A stretch of DNA of 64,000 bases from Bradyrhizobium sp. WD16 (GCF_024181725.1 NZ_CP028908.1:3585501-3649500), one strand, 5' to 3'. Shown: positions 9,171 to 18,569, numbered from the stretch's first letter. Numbers and translations are program-made. Notes: generated by a model not told the origin, from the letters alone.

Positions 9171-9749
9171 TCAGAAGTAGCGTTCTGGAATGCGAATGTT
9201 GTCGCCCGGGAAGACCGGAACCGGTGCATCCAATGCGTACACCTCTTCGACGGTGCTTCCCGCCCGCCGCAGATAGACCTTGTTCTCGTTGGCGCGATAT
9301 GTGTAACCGCCGGCGCTTGCGACCGCGTCAAGGACGGTCAATCCGTTCCTGAAAGGATACTCGCCAGCCTTCTTGACCTCACCGAGGATATAGAAGGGAC
9401 GATAGGCTGCGATTTCGACGTTCACTCGGGGGTCGCGAATGATTCCCTTTGAGAGTTCCGCAGCGATGGCGCGCTCAAGCTGACGCGCCGTTCGTCCTGC
9501 AGCCCTGACGCGACCGGCAAGCGGAACCGAAACGTAGCCGCCGCCATCGATTTCATATTCTCCGGTGATGTCCTGTTCGCCGTAGACCTTCACTCTCACC
9601 CTGTCGTTCGGTCCGAGAAGATAGCCCGACGACGATGCGTGCTGCGTCGTCGTCTGCGCAAAAGCGCCGGAATCAAGTCCGGAATCGGCAAGAAGAACGA
9701 AGCCTTGGAACAGCGTCAGCGCTGCGAGGTGCGCCAGTCGTTGCCGCAT
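9171..9749 (-). CDS. Polysaccharide export protein, short OPX (Wza/GumB/ExoF family)
   Basis: 192 aa. A signal peptide (MRQRLAHLAALTLFQGFVLL, cleavage near AFAQ) is followed by a Poly_export domain beginning YLLGPNDRVRVKVYGEQDIT with GGGYVSVPLAGRVRAAGRT, then one SLBB-like domain (RPFYILGEVKKAGEYPF...LTVLDAVASAGGYTYRA). There is no lipobox cysteine and no long C-terminal amphipathic helix, so unlike E. coli Wza it probably cannot span the outer membrane itself. The barrel protein encoded next in the operon could supply that pore. ATG at 9747-9749 with GGGAG six bases upstream; the in-frame extension to 9890 is Cys/Arg-rich and rejected. Confidence 0.9.
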   Translation of the reverse strand: MRQRLAHLAALTLFQGFVLLADSGLDSGAFAQTTTQHASSSGYLLGPNDRVRVKVYGEQDITGEYEIDGGGYVSVPLAGRVRAAGRTARQLERAIAAELSKGIIRDPRVNVEIAAYRPFYILGEVKKAGEYPFRNGLTVLDAVASAGGYTYRANENKVYLRRAGSTVEEVYALDAPVPVFPGDNIRIPERYF

Positions 9750-10149
9750 TGTGTGCTCCCGAAAGAAGATGGGGTGTTGCAACCGGCGTGAGCCAGTCGG
9801 TCGCGGAAAGATAGTCGGGCAAAAAAGGCAAAAACAAGTGGACTCAGCGCAGTTCCATGATCGAGGCCGATAATGAAGCGTGGTTCCCATTACATGGTGA
9901 ACGTGAATGTATGCATTCGGCGTTGCCTGCTTCCGAACGCTGCAAATGGCACATGGCTCGCGTCGAAACGATGACTGCGCTTCATCTGCAAACCATGGTC
10001 ATCGATCCCTCTGTCCTGAGTTTGAGCAGGCATGCGCATGAGAGTGGCAGCGCATGTAATCATGACGCGCTACATCCGCGGCCGCCGTCCTCGTTTGCGT
10101 GATCGGATGACCGAAATCGCAGCATCGCGAACGTGACCTGCTCCGACCG
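9750..10149. other. Gene-free stretch upstream of the OPX gene
   Basis: About 400 bases without a credible gene. It should hold the promoter of the minus-strand EPS operon. A short palindrome GAATGtatgCATTC lies near 9905-9920, but I cannot link it to a known regulator. Confidence 0.4.
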
Positions 10150-10371
10150 TCAGGAGCGCAAAAGCCAGATGAGGTACGCGATGATCATCCAGCCGATGAC
10201 ATTGGCGAGGATCAGGCCATTTCGGAGCTGACGACTGGAGCAGCGCATGGGCGATGGCGATGTCGTATCTACTTCATTCCCTTTATGTTGTGCCGGCGCG
10301 GGTAAGTACATCGGTTTTGTCGGCGCGTCGGGGTGGCCGATTCGATTGGCCTTGTCGGGCGCGGCGGTCAT
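10150..10371 (-). CDS. Small putative single-pass membrane protein
   Basis: 73 aa. The first ~50 residues are Pro/Ser/Thr-rich and look disordered; the C-terminus is one clear membrane helix, NGLILANVIGWMIIAYLIWL, ending LRS. The helix and its position between the two EPS transcription units argue for a real gene, but its composition upstream is unremarkable. ATG at 10369-10371 with a weak GAG seven bases upstream; an inner ATG at 10246-10248 would give only the helix part. No function can be assigned. Confidence 0.42.
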   Translation of the reverse strand: MTAAPDKANRIGHPDAPTKPMYLPAPAQHKGNEVDTTSPSPMRCSSRQLRNGLILANVIGWMIIAYLIWLLRS

Positions 10372-10865
10372 TGGCGGTCTCAAATCGCGTTAACGAATTT
10401 GCTTGTTGTGTGGAGCGCCCGGTCGGGAACAATGAACGAAGCGTCGCATGACGCCGGGCGGCGGGTTCCGCGCAAAGATATTCTGAAGCCGTGGCACTTT
10501 CTACATCGATCGGAGTTGCTCCTCTCCCTCTGGTGATTGCACGTGTCGTTCCGGGCCGTCGGACGCCGCGATTGTGCATGGCAGCTTGCGCGAACTGCAG
10601 TGCAACAAATCGACGACGACGACTAAGCCGCTCGCAATTCGCATCTTTTGTGCGCCGAGCATGAGCGTGACTGCATCGTGTGCGTGTGTCTGCCAAAAGT
10701 TTTCGCTTTGCCGCCGCATTTACTCCAAGAAAACTCGCAGAGTGACGGCCGACGTGGAATCGGATTTGTCGAGTTGATGTCGCATCGTTGCGATGTTCGT
10801 CCGGCAAGCTGGCCGCCGAGACCATGTGACGATCAATGCGTCGCGTCTGTTCGAAAGCGAGAGAC
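10372..10865. other. Gene-free stretch upstream of the priming transferase
   Basis: About 490 bases, lower in GC than its neighbours. Several overlapping open frames exist on both strands, but all are Cys/Arg/His-rich and unlike proteins. Probable promoter and leader region for the plus-strand EPS genes. Confidence 0.4.
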
Positions 10866-11615
10866 ATGACATCGACAGCCACACTCCAACCGGTTCGAGG
10901 CGACAATGTCACAGCGCTACGGCGGCCGCCGCTACTCGCCACACCGACTGCATACACGCGGGCCAGCGCCTATCGCCGGCGCCATTCGCGAGGGCTGGCG
11001 CATAGCGAGCCGGCGACCTCCGTCGCGAAGCGTGCATTCGACGTCGTTACGGCGAGCATGGCCCTGTTGTTCCTCGCCCCCCTCTTCGTCGGCATCGTGA
11101 TCGCGATCAAGGCGACGTCGCCGGGCCCGGTCTTCTTCCGTCAGCATCGCTATGGCTATCGAAACCGGTTGTTCAAGATCTACAAGTTCCGCTCGATGCG
11201 GACGGAACTCTCGGATGTGGGTGGAACCCGGCAGGCGGTTCAGGGGGACCCGAGAGTGACCGCGCTCGGGCGTGTTCTTCGCGCGACGAGCCTCGATGAG
11301 CTTCCGCAGCTGATCAATGTCATCAAGGGCGACATGTCGCTCGTCGGACCGCGCCCGCACGTCCCGGGAATGCTTGCGGCGGACATGCTCTATGAGGATC
11401 TGGTTCCCTACTATTTCCAGCGCCACATCGCACGTCCGGGGATCACCGGTCTCGCTCAGGTCAGCGGCTGTCGCGGTAGCACCGCTGACGCCGCTGCTGC
11501 GATCGCCAGAATTGGCTACGACCTCGAATACATCGAAAAGTGGTCGTTGTGGGTGGACGTGAAGGTCATTGCCCGGACCGTGCAGCGGGAGTTTTTGTCG
11601 GGAAGCGGCTTCTAG
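10866..11615 (+). CDS. Undecaprenyl-phosphate sugar phosphotransferase (bacterial sugar transferase)
   Basis: 249 aa, the short ExoY-like form with one membrane anchor ([20 protein letters not shown]) after a ~65-residue basic N-terminal tail. The catalytic domain shows [48 protein letters not shown] and VGPRP, the standard motifs of the family; the D-E pair in LDELPQ is catalytic. It starts repeat-unit synthesis by moving a sugar-1-phosphate to undecaprenyl phosphate. ATG at 10866 after GAGAG. The stop TAG (11613-11615) is part of the CTAG end of the adjacent palindromic repeat, so the repeat supplies the stop codon and may have trimmed the original C-terminus. Confidence 0.9.
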   Translation: MTSTATLQPVRGDNVTALRRPPLLATPTAYTRASAYRRRHSRGLAHSEPATSVAKRAFDVVTASMALLFLAPLFVGIVIAIKATSPGPVFFRQHRYGYRNRLFKIYKFRSMRTELSDVGGTRQAVQGDPRVTALGRVLRATSLDELPQLINVIKGDMSLVGPRPHVPGMLAADMLYEDLVPYYFQRHIARPGITGLAQVSGCRGSTADAAAAIARIGYDLEYIEKWSLWVDVKVIARTVQREFLSGSGF

Positions 11616-11691
11616 TGTGGCGTCTCGCAATTGCCTACCGCCTTCGCTGCCCCCCCTCTCGTAGGCAATTGCGAGACATAAGCCACACTAG
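11612..11691 (+). repeat. Palindromic repeat type B
   Basis: CTAG-bounded long hairpin. Outer arms CTAGTGTGGC / GCCACACTAG and inner arms TCTCGCAATTGCCTA / TAGGCAATTGCGAGA, with a ~25-base loop. It begins inside the stop codon of the sugar transferase and is joined by a 13-base linker (CACTTTGATTTTG) to the next element. Confidence 0.93.
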
Positions 11692-11704
11692 CACTTTGAT
11701 TTTG

Positions 11705-11779
11705 CTAGTGTCCCTATGTCTCCGAATGACCGTGCGAGCGTGAGGCAAACGAAGCGGTCATTCGGAGACGGGACACTAG
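11705..11779 (+). repeat. Palindromic repeat type A
   Basis: CTAG-bounded hairpin with outer arms CTAGTGTCCC / GGGACACTAG and inner arms GTCTCCGAATGACCG / CGGTCATTCGGAGAC. With the preceding B element and linker it makes the composite B-linker-A unit (11612-11779). Confidence 0.93.
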
Positions 11780-11852
11780 TGTGGCGTCTTGCAATTGCCT
11801 GTGGTGCGCGCTGCAAGGGAATACGAACGTTAGAACCGGGACACCAACGCGT
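11776..11852 (+). repeat. Hybrid remnant: left half of type B joined to right half of type D
   Basis: Begins CTAGTGTGGCGTCTTGCAAT as in type B, but ends ACGAACGTTAGAACCGGGAC as in type D. A deletion or recombination between neighbouring B and D copies explains it. It no longer folds into the full hairpin. Confidence 0.75.
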
Positions 11853-11890
11853 CGTCTCGCGCGAGCGCAGATGTATTGGGGAGATAGGCG

Positions 11891-13327
11891 ATGACACAAA
11901 ATGCAGACGGGCGCATCGTCCCGGTGTTGCTGTCGGGGGGGACGGGGTCGCGCTTGTGGCCACTGTCCCGGGAGACTTATCCGAAGCAGCTTCTGGCGCT
12001 GCTGGGGGAAAGATCGTTATTGCAGCAGACCGCGCTTCGCGCCGTCGAACCTTCGCTATTTGGCGACATCACGGTTGTCACCAACGTTGAGCATCGGTTT
12101 AGCATCGCCGGGCAACTCCGCGAAATCGGCGTGACCGATCCGACCATGATCCTGGAGCCGGTGGGGCGAAATACGGCTCCGGCTATCGCAGTTGCGGCGC
12201 TCGTGGCCGCCGAAACCAATCCTGATGCGGTCATCCTCGCCATGCCGGTCGATCATTGGATCGGCGACATCGGCGCATTCCGTGCGGCGGTGGCCAGGGG
12301 GCTGGATGCCGCGCGTGAAGGGCGCTTTGTCCTGTTCGGTATGCGGCCGACCGCGCCGGCAACCGGGTTCGGCTATATTCACATCGGCGCACCGCTGAAC
12401 GGTCGAGAAGGCACCTATGTGGTCTCGGATTTCGTCGAGAAGCCGAGCGAGAGCGTGGCCGAGAAGCTGGTGACGGGGGCTGAGCACCTCTGGAACAGCG
12501 GGATATTCCTGATCCCGGTTCGCCTGCTGATCTCGGAACTCGAGAGCCTTGCGCCGGACGTCCTCAGCGCGGCGCGCGCCTCGCTCGCGGCCGCCGGTCG
12601 CGACCGCGATTGCCTGCGCCTCGACCAGGCCTCTTTTGCCGGTGGCCCCGCGATCTCAATCGACCACGCGGTGATGGAGCAGACGGCCCACGCGGCGGTC
12701 GTTGCGGCGGATTTCGGATGGAGCGACGTTGGAAGCTGGTCGGCGCTCTGGGACGTGGCGGAAAAAGACGGCGACAACAACGTCGCGATCGGCGACGTGG
12801 TGATGGAGGATGCCAGGGACTGCTATGTCCGCGGCGAAGGACCGTTGATCGCAGCCCTCGGCGTCGAGAATCTCGTCATCACCGCGACGTCCGATGTTGT
12901 CCTGGTGGCCAGCAGGGACCGGGATCAGGATGTCGGCAAGCTGGTCAGCCGGCTGAAGAGCGATGGCCACAGCGCGGCGACCCAGACGCAGCGAGTCCAT
13001 CGGCCGTGGGGCTATTATCAGTCCATTGACACCGGCAGCCGGTTCCAGGTCAAGCGCATCACGGTCAACCCCGGCGCCAAGCTGTCGCTGCAGAAGCACT
13101 TTCACCGCGCCGAGCACTGGGTGGTGGTCACCGGAACCGCGATCGTGACGCGCGACGACGAAGAAACCTTGCTGCGCGAGAACGAGTCCATCTTCGTGCC
13201 GCTTGGCTGCATGCACCGGCTCGAAAACCCGGGCAAGGTGCCGCTCAATCTCATCGAGGTGCAATGCGGCTCGTATCTCGGCGAAGACGATATCGTTCGC
13301 GTCGAGGACGTCTATCAACGGGTCTGA
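11891..13327 (+). CDS. manC: Mannose-1-phosphate guanylyltransferase / mannose-6-phosphate isomerase
   Basis: 478 aa, full length for the type II bifunctional family (AlgA/ManC/CpsB). The N-terminal nucleotidyltransferase has LSGGTGSRLWPLSRETYPKQ and the sugar-phosphate site FVEKPS. The C-terminal cupin carries RPWGYYQSIDTGSRFQVKRI and GAKLSLQKHFHRAEHWVVV, the metal-binding isomerase motif. It makes GDP-mannose, a likely precursor of the polymer. ATG at 11891 with GGGAG seven bases upstream. The repeat remnant ends about 40 bases before it, so its promoter is either very short or lies upstream of the repeats with the sugar transferase. Confidence 0.93.
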   Translation: MTQNADGRIVPVLLSGGTGSRLWPLSRETYPKQLLALLGERSLLQQTALRAVEPSLFGDITVVTNVEHRFSIAGQLREIGVTDPTMILEPVGRNTAPAIAVAALVAAETNPDAVILAMPVDHWIGDIGAFRAAVARGLDAAREGRFVLFGMRPTAPATGFGYIHIGAPLNGREGTYVVSDFVEKPSESVAEKLVTGAEHLWNSGIFLIPVRLLISELESLAPDVLSAARASLAAAGRDRDCLRLDQASFAGGPAISIDHAVMEQTAHAAVVAADFGWSDVGSWSALWDVAEKDGDNNVAIGDVVMEDARDCYVRGEGPLIAALGVENLVITATSDVVLVASRDRDQDVGKLVSRLKSDGHSAATQTQRVHRPWGYYQSIDTGSRFQVKRITVNPGAKLSLQKHFHRAEHWVVVTGTAIVTRDDEETLLRENESIFVPLGCMHRLENPGKVPLNLIEVQCGSYLGEDDIVRVEDVYQRV

Positions 13328-13404
13328 AGCCGAAGCATCCGTGCCGAATCCGGGGTCGGCGGCAGGCGCCGGCTCTGCATCATGCATAACTATAGAGGTA
13401 GCCG

Positions 13405-14196
13405 ATGAGCGCTCTCCGACAGACCAAGACCGTGCTGAAAGAGGCATTTCCCTCGTTGTGGCTTCGTTGGCACTTCATGCATCTGCCGAAGACGGCGGAG
13501 ATCGAGCGATCGTTTCTCAAGCGGTTCATTCGCGAGGATGCGGTGACGGTCGATGTCGGGGCGAATTGCGGACTCTACACTCGCGAACTGGCGAGACTGT
13601 CGCGCTGCGTTCATGCCTTCGAGCCGTCGCGCCAGATGGCGGATCTGTTGCGCAGGACCTCGGCGCCCAACGTGAATATCCACGAGGTCGCGCTGTCCGA
13701 TCATAGTGGTGAGGCGGCTCTTTTCATTCCGGAGGGCGAACGGGGGCTGGTGCACGGACTGGCCTCGATCGAACCGCAGGCCTGTCAGTCGGGGAAGCCG
13801 GGGCGTGCCATTGCTGTGCCGACCGCACGTCTCGATGAGGTTGTGCAGGATGATGTCGAGTTCGTGAAGATCGACGTCGAAGGGCACGAGTTGAGCGTCC
13901 TGAATGGCGCCAACAGGCTGCTTGAGCGCTGCCAACCGGTCTTTCTGGTGGAAGCCGAAGATCGCCATCGCCCGGCTGCGACAAGTTGCGTCTTCGAATT
14001 CTTCCGCAACAGGAATTATCGCGGCTATTTTGTCGACGACGGTGATGTGCTTCCCATCGAGGCGTTCGACGTCGAGACCTTCCAGGATGTTGGTGCGCTG
14101 TTGCCCGACGGCGGGCGCAAGAACGGAAGGGCATATATCAACAACTTCTTCTTCTTTCCGATGCATCAGGACGGCCGGGAGATTTTGGTCGGGTGA
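13405..14196 (+). CDS. FkbM-family methyltransferase
   Basis: 263 aa. SAM-binding motif VTVDVGANCGLYTRELARL, then HAFEPSRQMADLLRR (acidic residue for the SAM ribose) and VEFVKIDVEGHELSVLNGAN, the FkbM signature I-D-V-E-G. Members in polysaccharide loci O-methylate sugar residues; the acceptor here is inferred to be the exopolysaccharide or its precursor. ATG at 13405 with GAGG six bases upstream. It lies between manC and ugd, all on the plus strand with short gaps, so the three probably share a transcript. Confidence 0.88.
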   Translation: MSALRQTKTVLKEAFPSLWLRWHFMHLPKTAEIERSFLKRFIREDAVTVDVGANCGLYTRELARLSRCVHAFEPSRQMADLLRRTSAPNVNIHEVALSDHSGEAALFIPEGERGLVHGLASIEPQACQSGKPGRAIAVPTARLDEVVQDDVEFVKIDVEGHELSVLNGANRLLERCQPVFLVEAEDRHRPAATSCVFEFFRNRNYRGYFVDDGDVLPIEAFDVETFQDVGALLPDGGRKNGRAYINNFFFFPMHQDGREILVG

Positions 14197-14248
14197 AGGG
14201 CGTGACGGCCGATGTCGTCAATAACCGCGTAGCTGGACAGGAGCACCA

Positions 14249-15574
14249 ATGCGGATTGCTATGATCGGAGCTGGCTATGTCGGGCTGGTGTCCGGAGCAT
14301 GTTTTGCGGACTTCGGCCATCATGTGGTCTGCGTCGACAAGGATGGTGACAAGATCGGCGCGCTCAGGCGCGGCGACATCCCGATCTATGAGCCCGGCCT
14401 CGCCGAACTGGTCGCCGCCAACGTCAAGCATCATCGGTTGCGCTTTTCGCAAGACCTGTCGTCGGCGCTCGAGGACGCAGACGTCGTCTTCATCGCCGTC
14501 GGGACGCCGTCACGACGCGGGGACGGGCACGCCGATCTGTCCTATGTGTTCGCCGCGGCCCGCGAGATCTCGCGCGGTCTTGGCGACCGGTTCACCGTCG
14601 TCGTGACAAAATCGACAGTGCCTGTGGGCACGGGTGACGAAGTCGACCGGATCATCCGCGAAGAGGGCGGCAAGGCGAACGTCGCCATCGTCTCCAATCC
14701 GGAATTCCTGCGCGAAGGCGCAGCGATCCGCGACTTCAAGCACCCGGACAGGATCGTGATCGGGACCGAGGACAAGCAGGCGCGCGAAGTGATGGCTGAG
14801 CTCTATCGGCCGCTCTATCTCAATGCCGCGCCGATCATCTATACCGACCGCCGCTCGGCCGAGCTGACGAAATATGCGGCCAACTCCTTTCTTGCCACCA
14901 AGATCGCCTTCATCAACGAAGTCGCCGATCTCGCCGAGAAGGTCGGCGCCAATGTGCAGGAGGTTGCGCGCGGGATCGGGCTCGACAATCGCATCGGTTC
15001 GAAATTCCTGCATGCCGGGCCGGGATTCGGCGGATCGTGCTTTCCCAAGGATACCCTGGCGCTGATCAAGACCGGCCAGGACCACGAGGCACCGCAGCGG
15101 ATCATCGAGACGGTCGTTGCCGTGAACGACCAGCGCAAGCGGGCCATGGCGCGGAAGGTCGCCAATGCGTTCGGCGGCAATATCCGCGGCAAGACCATCG
15201 CGGTGCTTGGGGTGACCTTCAAGCCGGACACCGACGATATGCGTGAAGCGCCCTCGATTCCCTTGATCACGGCGTTGCAGGACATGGGCGCCAATGTCCG
15301 CGTCTTCGATCCGGTGGGCCTCGGGCACGCCAGAACGATGCTGGGCGAGGACGTTGCTCTGGGCGAAGACTCCTATGACTGCGCAAGGGGAGCCCATGCG
15401 CTCGTCATCGTGACCGAATGGGAGCAGTTCCGCGCACTCGACCTGAAGGAGCTTGCGTCCGTCATGGCCTGTCCGGTCATTGTCGATCTGCGCAACATCT
15501 ATTCACCGGACGAGGTGATCCGGAACGGCTTTCTGTATTTCGGCGTGGGGCGGCCGCAGCCCCCGGCCTATTGA
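14249..15574 (+). CDS. ugd: UDP-glucose 6-dehydrogenase
   Basis: 441 aa, normal length. The N-terminal NAD site is MIGAGYVGLVSGACFADFGH. The catalytic cysteine sits in PGFGGSCFPKDTLAL and the conserved lysine in KYAANSFLATKIAFINEVAD. C-terminal UDP-binding domain with VLGVTFKPDTDDMREAPS. It oxidises UDP-glucose to UDP-glucuronate with two NAD+, so the polymer probably contains a uronic acid. ATG at 14249 with AGGAG five bases upstream. Confidence 0.95.
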   Translation: MRIAMIGAGYVGLVSGACFADFGHHVVCVDKDGDKIGALRRGDIPIYEPGLAELVAANVKHHRLRFSQDLSSALEDADVVFIAVGTPSRRGDGHADLSYVFAAAREISRGLGDRFTVVVTKSTVPVGTGDEVDRIIREEGGKANVAIVSNPEFLREGAAIRDFKHPDRIVIGTEDKQAREVMAELYRPLYLNAAPIIYTDRRSAELTKYAANSFLATKIAFINEVADLAEKVGANVQEVARGIGLDNRIGSKFLHAGPGFGGSCFPKDTLALIKTGQDHEAPQRIIETVVAVNDQRKRAMARKVANAFGGNIRGKTIAVLGVTFKPDTDDMREAPSIPLITALQDMGANVRVFDPVGLGHARTMLGEDVALGEDSYDCARGAHALVIVTEWEQFRALDLKELASVMACPVIVDLRNIYSPDEVIRNGFLYFGVGRPQPPAY

Positions 15575-15608
15575 AACGTCGAGGCTCGGTACAGGCGGCT
15601 GATCCGGG

Positions 15609-15854
15609 TCAGACGAATTCGACGCCGATGACGTTGCCATCGCGCCAGACCATGCGGCAACGGGCCGATTTTCGCACATCCATGTTCAGGGAGAGGCCGA
15701 GATCGCCGTCGACGAAGGTCGGGCCTTCGACGAAAAGTTTGGCGCCGCCGGTGGACAGGTCAAGCACCTTGCAGTGACGGCGGGCGAAGCCGCCGAGCGT
15801 CAGCCAGGCGTCCCGGCACATGGCGTGCCGTCGCGGTCGTTTCTCTCGTGCCAT
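15609..15854 (-). CDS. Small PilZ-domain protein
   Basis: 81 aa, a stand-alone PilZ domain. The N-terminal REKRPRR gives the RxxxR c-di-GMP contact, and KVLDLSTGGAKLFVEG gives the (D/N)xSxxG motif; the C-terminal RMVWRDGNVIGVEFV is the typical last strand. ATG with GGGAG six bases upstream. It is convergent with ugd. A c-di-GMP receptor beside an exopolysaccharide locus suggests post-translational or regulatory control of polymer output, which is inference. The in-frame extension to 16088 is low-complexity and rejected. Confidence 0.85.
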   Translation of the reverse strand: MAREKRPRRHAMCRDAWLTLGGFARRHCKVLDLSTGGAKLFVEGPTFVDGDLGLSLNMDVRKSARCRMVWRDGNVIGVEFV

Positions 15855-16224
15855 CGCCAACTCCCTTAAATTGAGATGGACAGTAGCAGCGGCGACTTTC
15901 CGAAAATTTGACGCAGAGCAGCAGGCTTGCAGCCGTTTTGCAAGCCTTCCGTAACCACGAGGTCCGGGAGCCGGGCGTCCCAGGTAACGGGAGGGTTCCG
16001 AAGCCGGCTGCGGATCAGATGTGTGAATGCGATAGGGGGCAGCCGGACGGCCGGCGCCTGTCCGTCGACCCGGGTTCCGCCCCGCCATGGCCGGGGCGAC
16101 GGTCCGCCATGCCCCTCGGGCGAATTGCCACGGCCGGGCAAGTTGACTATTGGGAAGCGGAATTCCAGCCGTTCCGGCCTAAGCTCGAGCTTGAGGCCCA
16201 AAACCGCCTTCCGAGGACGCCCCG
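15855..16224. other. Divergent intergenic region between PilZ gene and ilvD
   Basis: About 370 bases with no credible gene. It contains a 32-base block (16005-16036, CGGCTGCGGATCAGATGTGT...) that recurs with one mismatch upstream of the second dehydratase gene at 51397-51428. The rest shows no recognisable site. Confidence 0.6.
16005..16036 (+). repeat. 32-base block shared with the region before the second dehydratase
   Basis: Partner of 51397-51428; same orientation relative to the downstream IlvD/Edd gene in both places. Confidence 0.75.
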
Positions 16225-18066
16225 ATGCCTGCCTATCGTTCCCGCACTACCACCCATGGCCGCAACATGGCCGGCGCCCGCGGCCTTTGGCGCGCCACCG
16301 GCATGAAGAACGAGGACTTCGGCAAGCCGATCATCGCGGTGGTCAATTCCTTCACCCAGTTCGTGCCCGGCCATGTCCATCTCAAGGATCTCGGCCAGCT
16401 CGTCGCCCGCGAGATCGAAAAGGCCGGCGGCGTCGCCAAGGAGTTCAATACCATCGCGGTGGATGATGGCATCGCCATGGGCCACGACGGCATGCTCTAC
16501 AGCCTGCCGTCGCGGGAGATCATCGCCGACAGCGTCGAATACATGGTCAACGCCCATTGCGCCGACGCGATGGTCTGCATCTCCAACTGCGACAAGATCA
16601 CCCCCGGCATGCTGATGGCGGCGCTGCGCCTCAACATTCCCGCGGTGTTCGTCTCCGGCGGCCCGATGGAATCCGGCAAGGTCAGCATCAAGGGCGCGAC
16701 CCGCGCCGTCGACCTCATCGACGCCATGGTCGCCGCCGCCGACGACAATGTCAGCGATGCGGAGGTGGAGGTCATCGAGCGCTCGGCCTGCCCGACCTGC
16801 GGCTCCTGCTCGGGCATGTTCACCGCCAATTCCATGAACTGCCTGACCGAGGCGCTCGGCCTCGCGCTGCCGGGCAACGGTTCGGTGGTCGCCACCCATG
16901 CCGACCGCCGCGGCCTGTTCGTCGAGGCCGGCCATCTGATCGTCGACCTGGCGCGGCGCTATTACGAGCAGAACGACGAGACGGCGCTGCCGCGCAGCAT
17001 CGCCGGCTTCAAGGCGTTCGAGAATGCCATGACCTTGGACATTGCCATGGGCGGCTCGACCAACACGGTGCTGCATCTGCTGGCCGCGGCCAGTGAGGGC
17101 GAAATCCCCTTCACCATGGCGGATATCGACCGGTTGTCGCGCCGGGTCCCGGTGCTGTGCAAAGTGGCGCCCTCAGTCGCCGACGTGCATCTCGAGGACG
17201 TCCATCGCGCCGGCGGCGTGATGGCGATCCTCGGCGAACTCGATCGCGCCGGCCTGATCAATCGCGGCCTGCCGACGGTGCACAGCGCCACCATCGAGGA
17301 TGCGCTGGAGCGCTGGGACGTGATGCGTTCCGGCAGCGACGCCGTGCGCAGCTTCTATCGCGCCGCGCCGGGCGGCGTGCCGAGCCAGGTGGCCTTCAGC
17401 CAGGAGGCCCGCTTCGAGGCCCTCGACACCGATCGCGCCAAGGGGCGCATCCGCGACGCCGCACACGCCTTTTCGAAGGACGGCGGTCTTGCCGTGCTGA
17501 CCGGCAATATCGCGCTCGATGGCTGCATCGTGAAGACCGCGGGCGTCGACGAGAGCATTCTCAAGTTCTCAGGTCCCGCACGGGTGTTCGAAAGCCAGGA
17601 CGCGGCGGTCGAGGGCATCCTCACCAACAAGATCAAGCCGGGCGACGTCGTCGTGGTGCGCTATGAGGGGCCGCGCGGCGGCCCCGGCATGCAGGAGATG
17701 CTCTATCCGACGAGCTATCTGAAATCCAAGGGCCTCGGCAAGGTCTGCGCCCTGATCACCGATGGCCGCTTCTCCGGCGGCAGCTCGGGCCTGTCGATCG
17801 GCCACATCTCGCCGGAAGCCGCCGAAGGCGGCACCATCGGGCTCGTCGAGGAGGGTGATCGGATCGAGATCGACATTCCGAGCCGCTCGATCCGTCTCGC
17901 GGTTGACGACGCCGAACTGGCCCGCCGCCGCGCGGCGATGGAGGCGCGCGGCGCCACCGCCTGGAAGCCGGCCAAGCGCAACCGCAAGGTCTCCGCCGCC
18001 CTGCGGGCCTATGCGGCCCTGACCACCAGCGCCGCCAGGGGCGCGGTGCGCGCGGTGAAGGACTGA
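16225..18066 (+). CDS. ilvD: Dihydroxy-acid dehydratase
   Basis: 613 aa, the length of the E. coli-type enzyme. Iron-sulfur ligands are visible in [12 protein letters not shown] and [20 protein letters not shown]; the substrate region [20 protein letters not shown] and the [15 protein letters not shown] motif are intact. It converts 2,3-dihydroxy-isovalerate and -methylvalerate to the 2-oxo acids in valine, leucine and isoleucine synthesis. ATG at 16225 with GAGG eight bases upstream. It stands alone. A second, shorter IlvD/Edd protein lies at 51.5 kb, so this copy is the better candidate for the biosynthetic enzyme. Confidence 0.94.
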   Translation: MPAYRSRTTTHGRNMAGARGLWRATGMKNEDFGKPIIAVVNSFTQFVPGHVHLKDLGQLVAREIEKAGGVAKEFNTIAVDDGIAMGHDGMLYSLPSREIIADSVEYMVNAHCADAMVCISNCDKITPGMLMAALRLNIPAVFVSGGPMESGKVSIKGATRAVDLIDAMVAAADDNVSDAEVEVIERSACPTCGSCSGMFTANSMNCLTEALGLALPGNGSVVATHADRRGLFVEAGHLIVDLARRYYEQNDETALPRSIAGFKAFENAMTLDIAMGGSTNTVLHLLAAASEGEIPFTMADIDRLSRRVPVLCKVAPSVADVHLEDVHRAGGVMAILGELDRAGLINRGLPTVHSATIEDALERWDVMRSGSDAVRSFYRAAPGGVPSQVAFSQEARFEALDTDRAKGRIRDAAHAFSKDGGLAVLTGNIALDGCIVKTAGVDESILKFSGPARVFESQDAAVEGILTNKIKPGDVVVVRYEGPRGGPGMQEMLYPTSYLKSKGLGKVCALITDGRFSGGSSGLSIGHISPEAAEGGTIGLVEEGDRIEIDIPSRSIRLAVDDAELARRRAAMEARGATAWKPAKRNRKVSAALRAYAALTTSAARGAVRAVKD

Positions 18067-18072
18067 AAAGCC

Positions 18073-18096
18073 GCGGGGGCCCCTGCGGGCTCCCGC
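18073..18096 (+). terminator. GC-rich hairpin between convergent genes
   Basis: GCGGGGGCCC-CTGC-GGGCTCCCGC, a ten-base stem with one mismatch and a four-base loop, seven bases after the ilvD stop and before the end of the convergent lipoprotein gene. No T-run follows, so intrinsic termination is uncertain. Confidence 0.42.
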
Positions 18097-18131
18097 ACTC
18101 TTGCAATCCTCGGCGCAGTCTTCGGCAATCC

Positions 18132-18569
18132 TCAGCTCACCGGCTTGGCGGGCGGGCGGCGGTTGATCGGTTTCGGCCGGGGCGGCGCCACCGGCTGCAT
18201 GGTGACGATCACAGGGTTCGGCTTGTGATCCATCGCCGCTCCGCTCGCTCCATCGACAACCATGCCGCCGCCGCCGCCGAGCAACAGGTTTCCGGCGAAG
18301 CCGGCGGCTCCGGTCGAGGCGATCTCCCGCGTCAACGTCACCACCTGTGGCTCGTAGCCTTCCTTGTTGAAGGCGATGCTGATCTCGTCGTTGCGCTTGA
18401 TCTTGATCGCGCAGGGCGTGATGCACGGCGCCGGATAGCTCGAACCTGAGACGACGGCTTCGACGCCTGAGGGCGTCAATGAGATGGCGATCTGCTCCTC
18501 CCAGCCACGGGTCACAGAGGCGCAGCCGGCGCACAATGACGCCAGCGCAAGCAAAACTAAAAAACGCAT
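18132..18569 (-). CDS. Small lipoprotein of unknown function
   Basis: 145 aa. The signal sequence MRFLVLLALASLCAGC ends in a clear lipobox (L-C-A-G-C), so it should be lipidated at the Cys. The mature part has a short beta-rich domain with a paired-Cys segment YPAPCITPCAIKIKRNDEI and KEGYEPQVVTL, which resembles a PEGA-like surface fold, then a Gly-rich stretch and a Pro-rich tail (PPRPKPINRRPPAKP) that could reach the peptidoglycan. ATG at 18567-18569; the longer frame to 18635 is rejected because it would bury the signal peptide. I do not recognise a specific function. Confidence 0.78.
   Translation of the reverse strand: MRFLVLLALASLCAGCASVTRGWEEQIAISLTPSGVEAVVSGSSYPAPCITPCAIKIKRNDEISIAFNKEGYEPQVVTLTREIASTGAAGFAGNLLLGGGGGMVVDGASGAAMDHKPNPVIVTMQPVAPPRPKPINRRPPAKPVS

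Noticed and set aside
10283-10957. 224-aa minus-strand frame
   Set aside because: Composition is Arg/Thr/Ala-rich without a domain, no RBS, and it overlaps the promoter and start of the sugar transferase.
11616-11890. Short frames within the palindromic repeats
   Set aside because: They reproduce wherever the repeats occur (11.7, 23.4, 34.9 and 40.1 kb) and encode only the hairpin arms.
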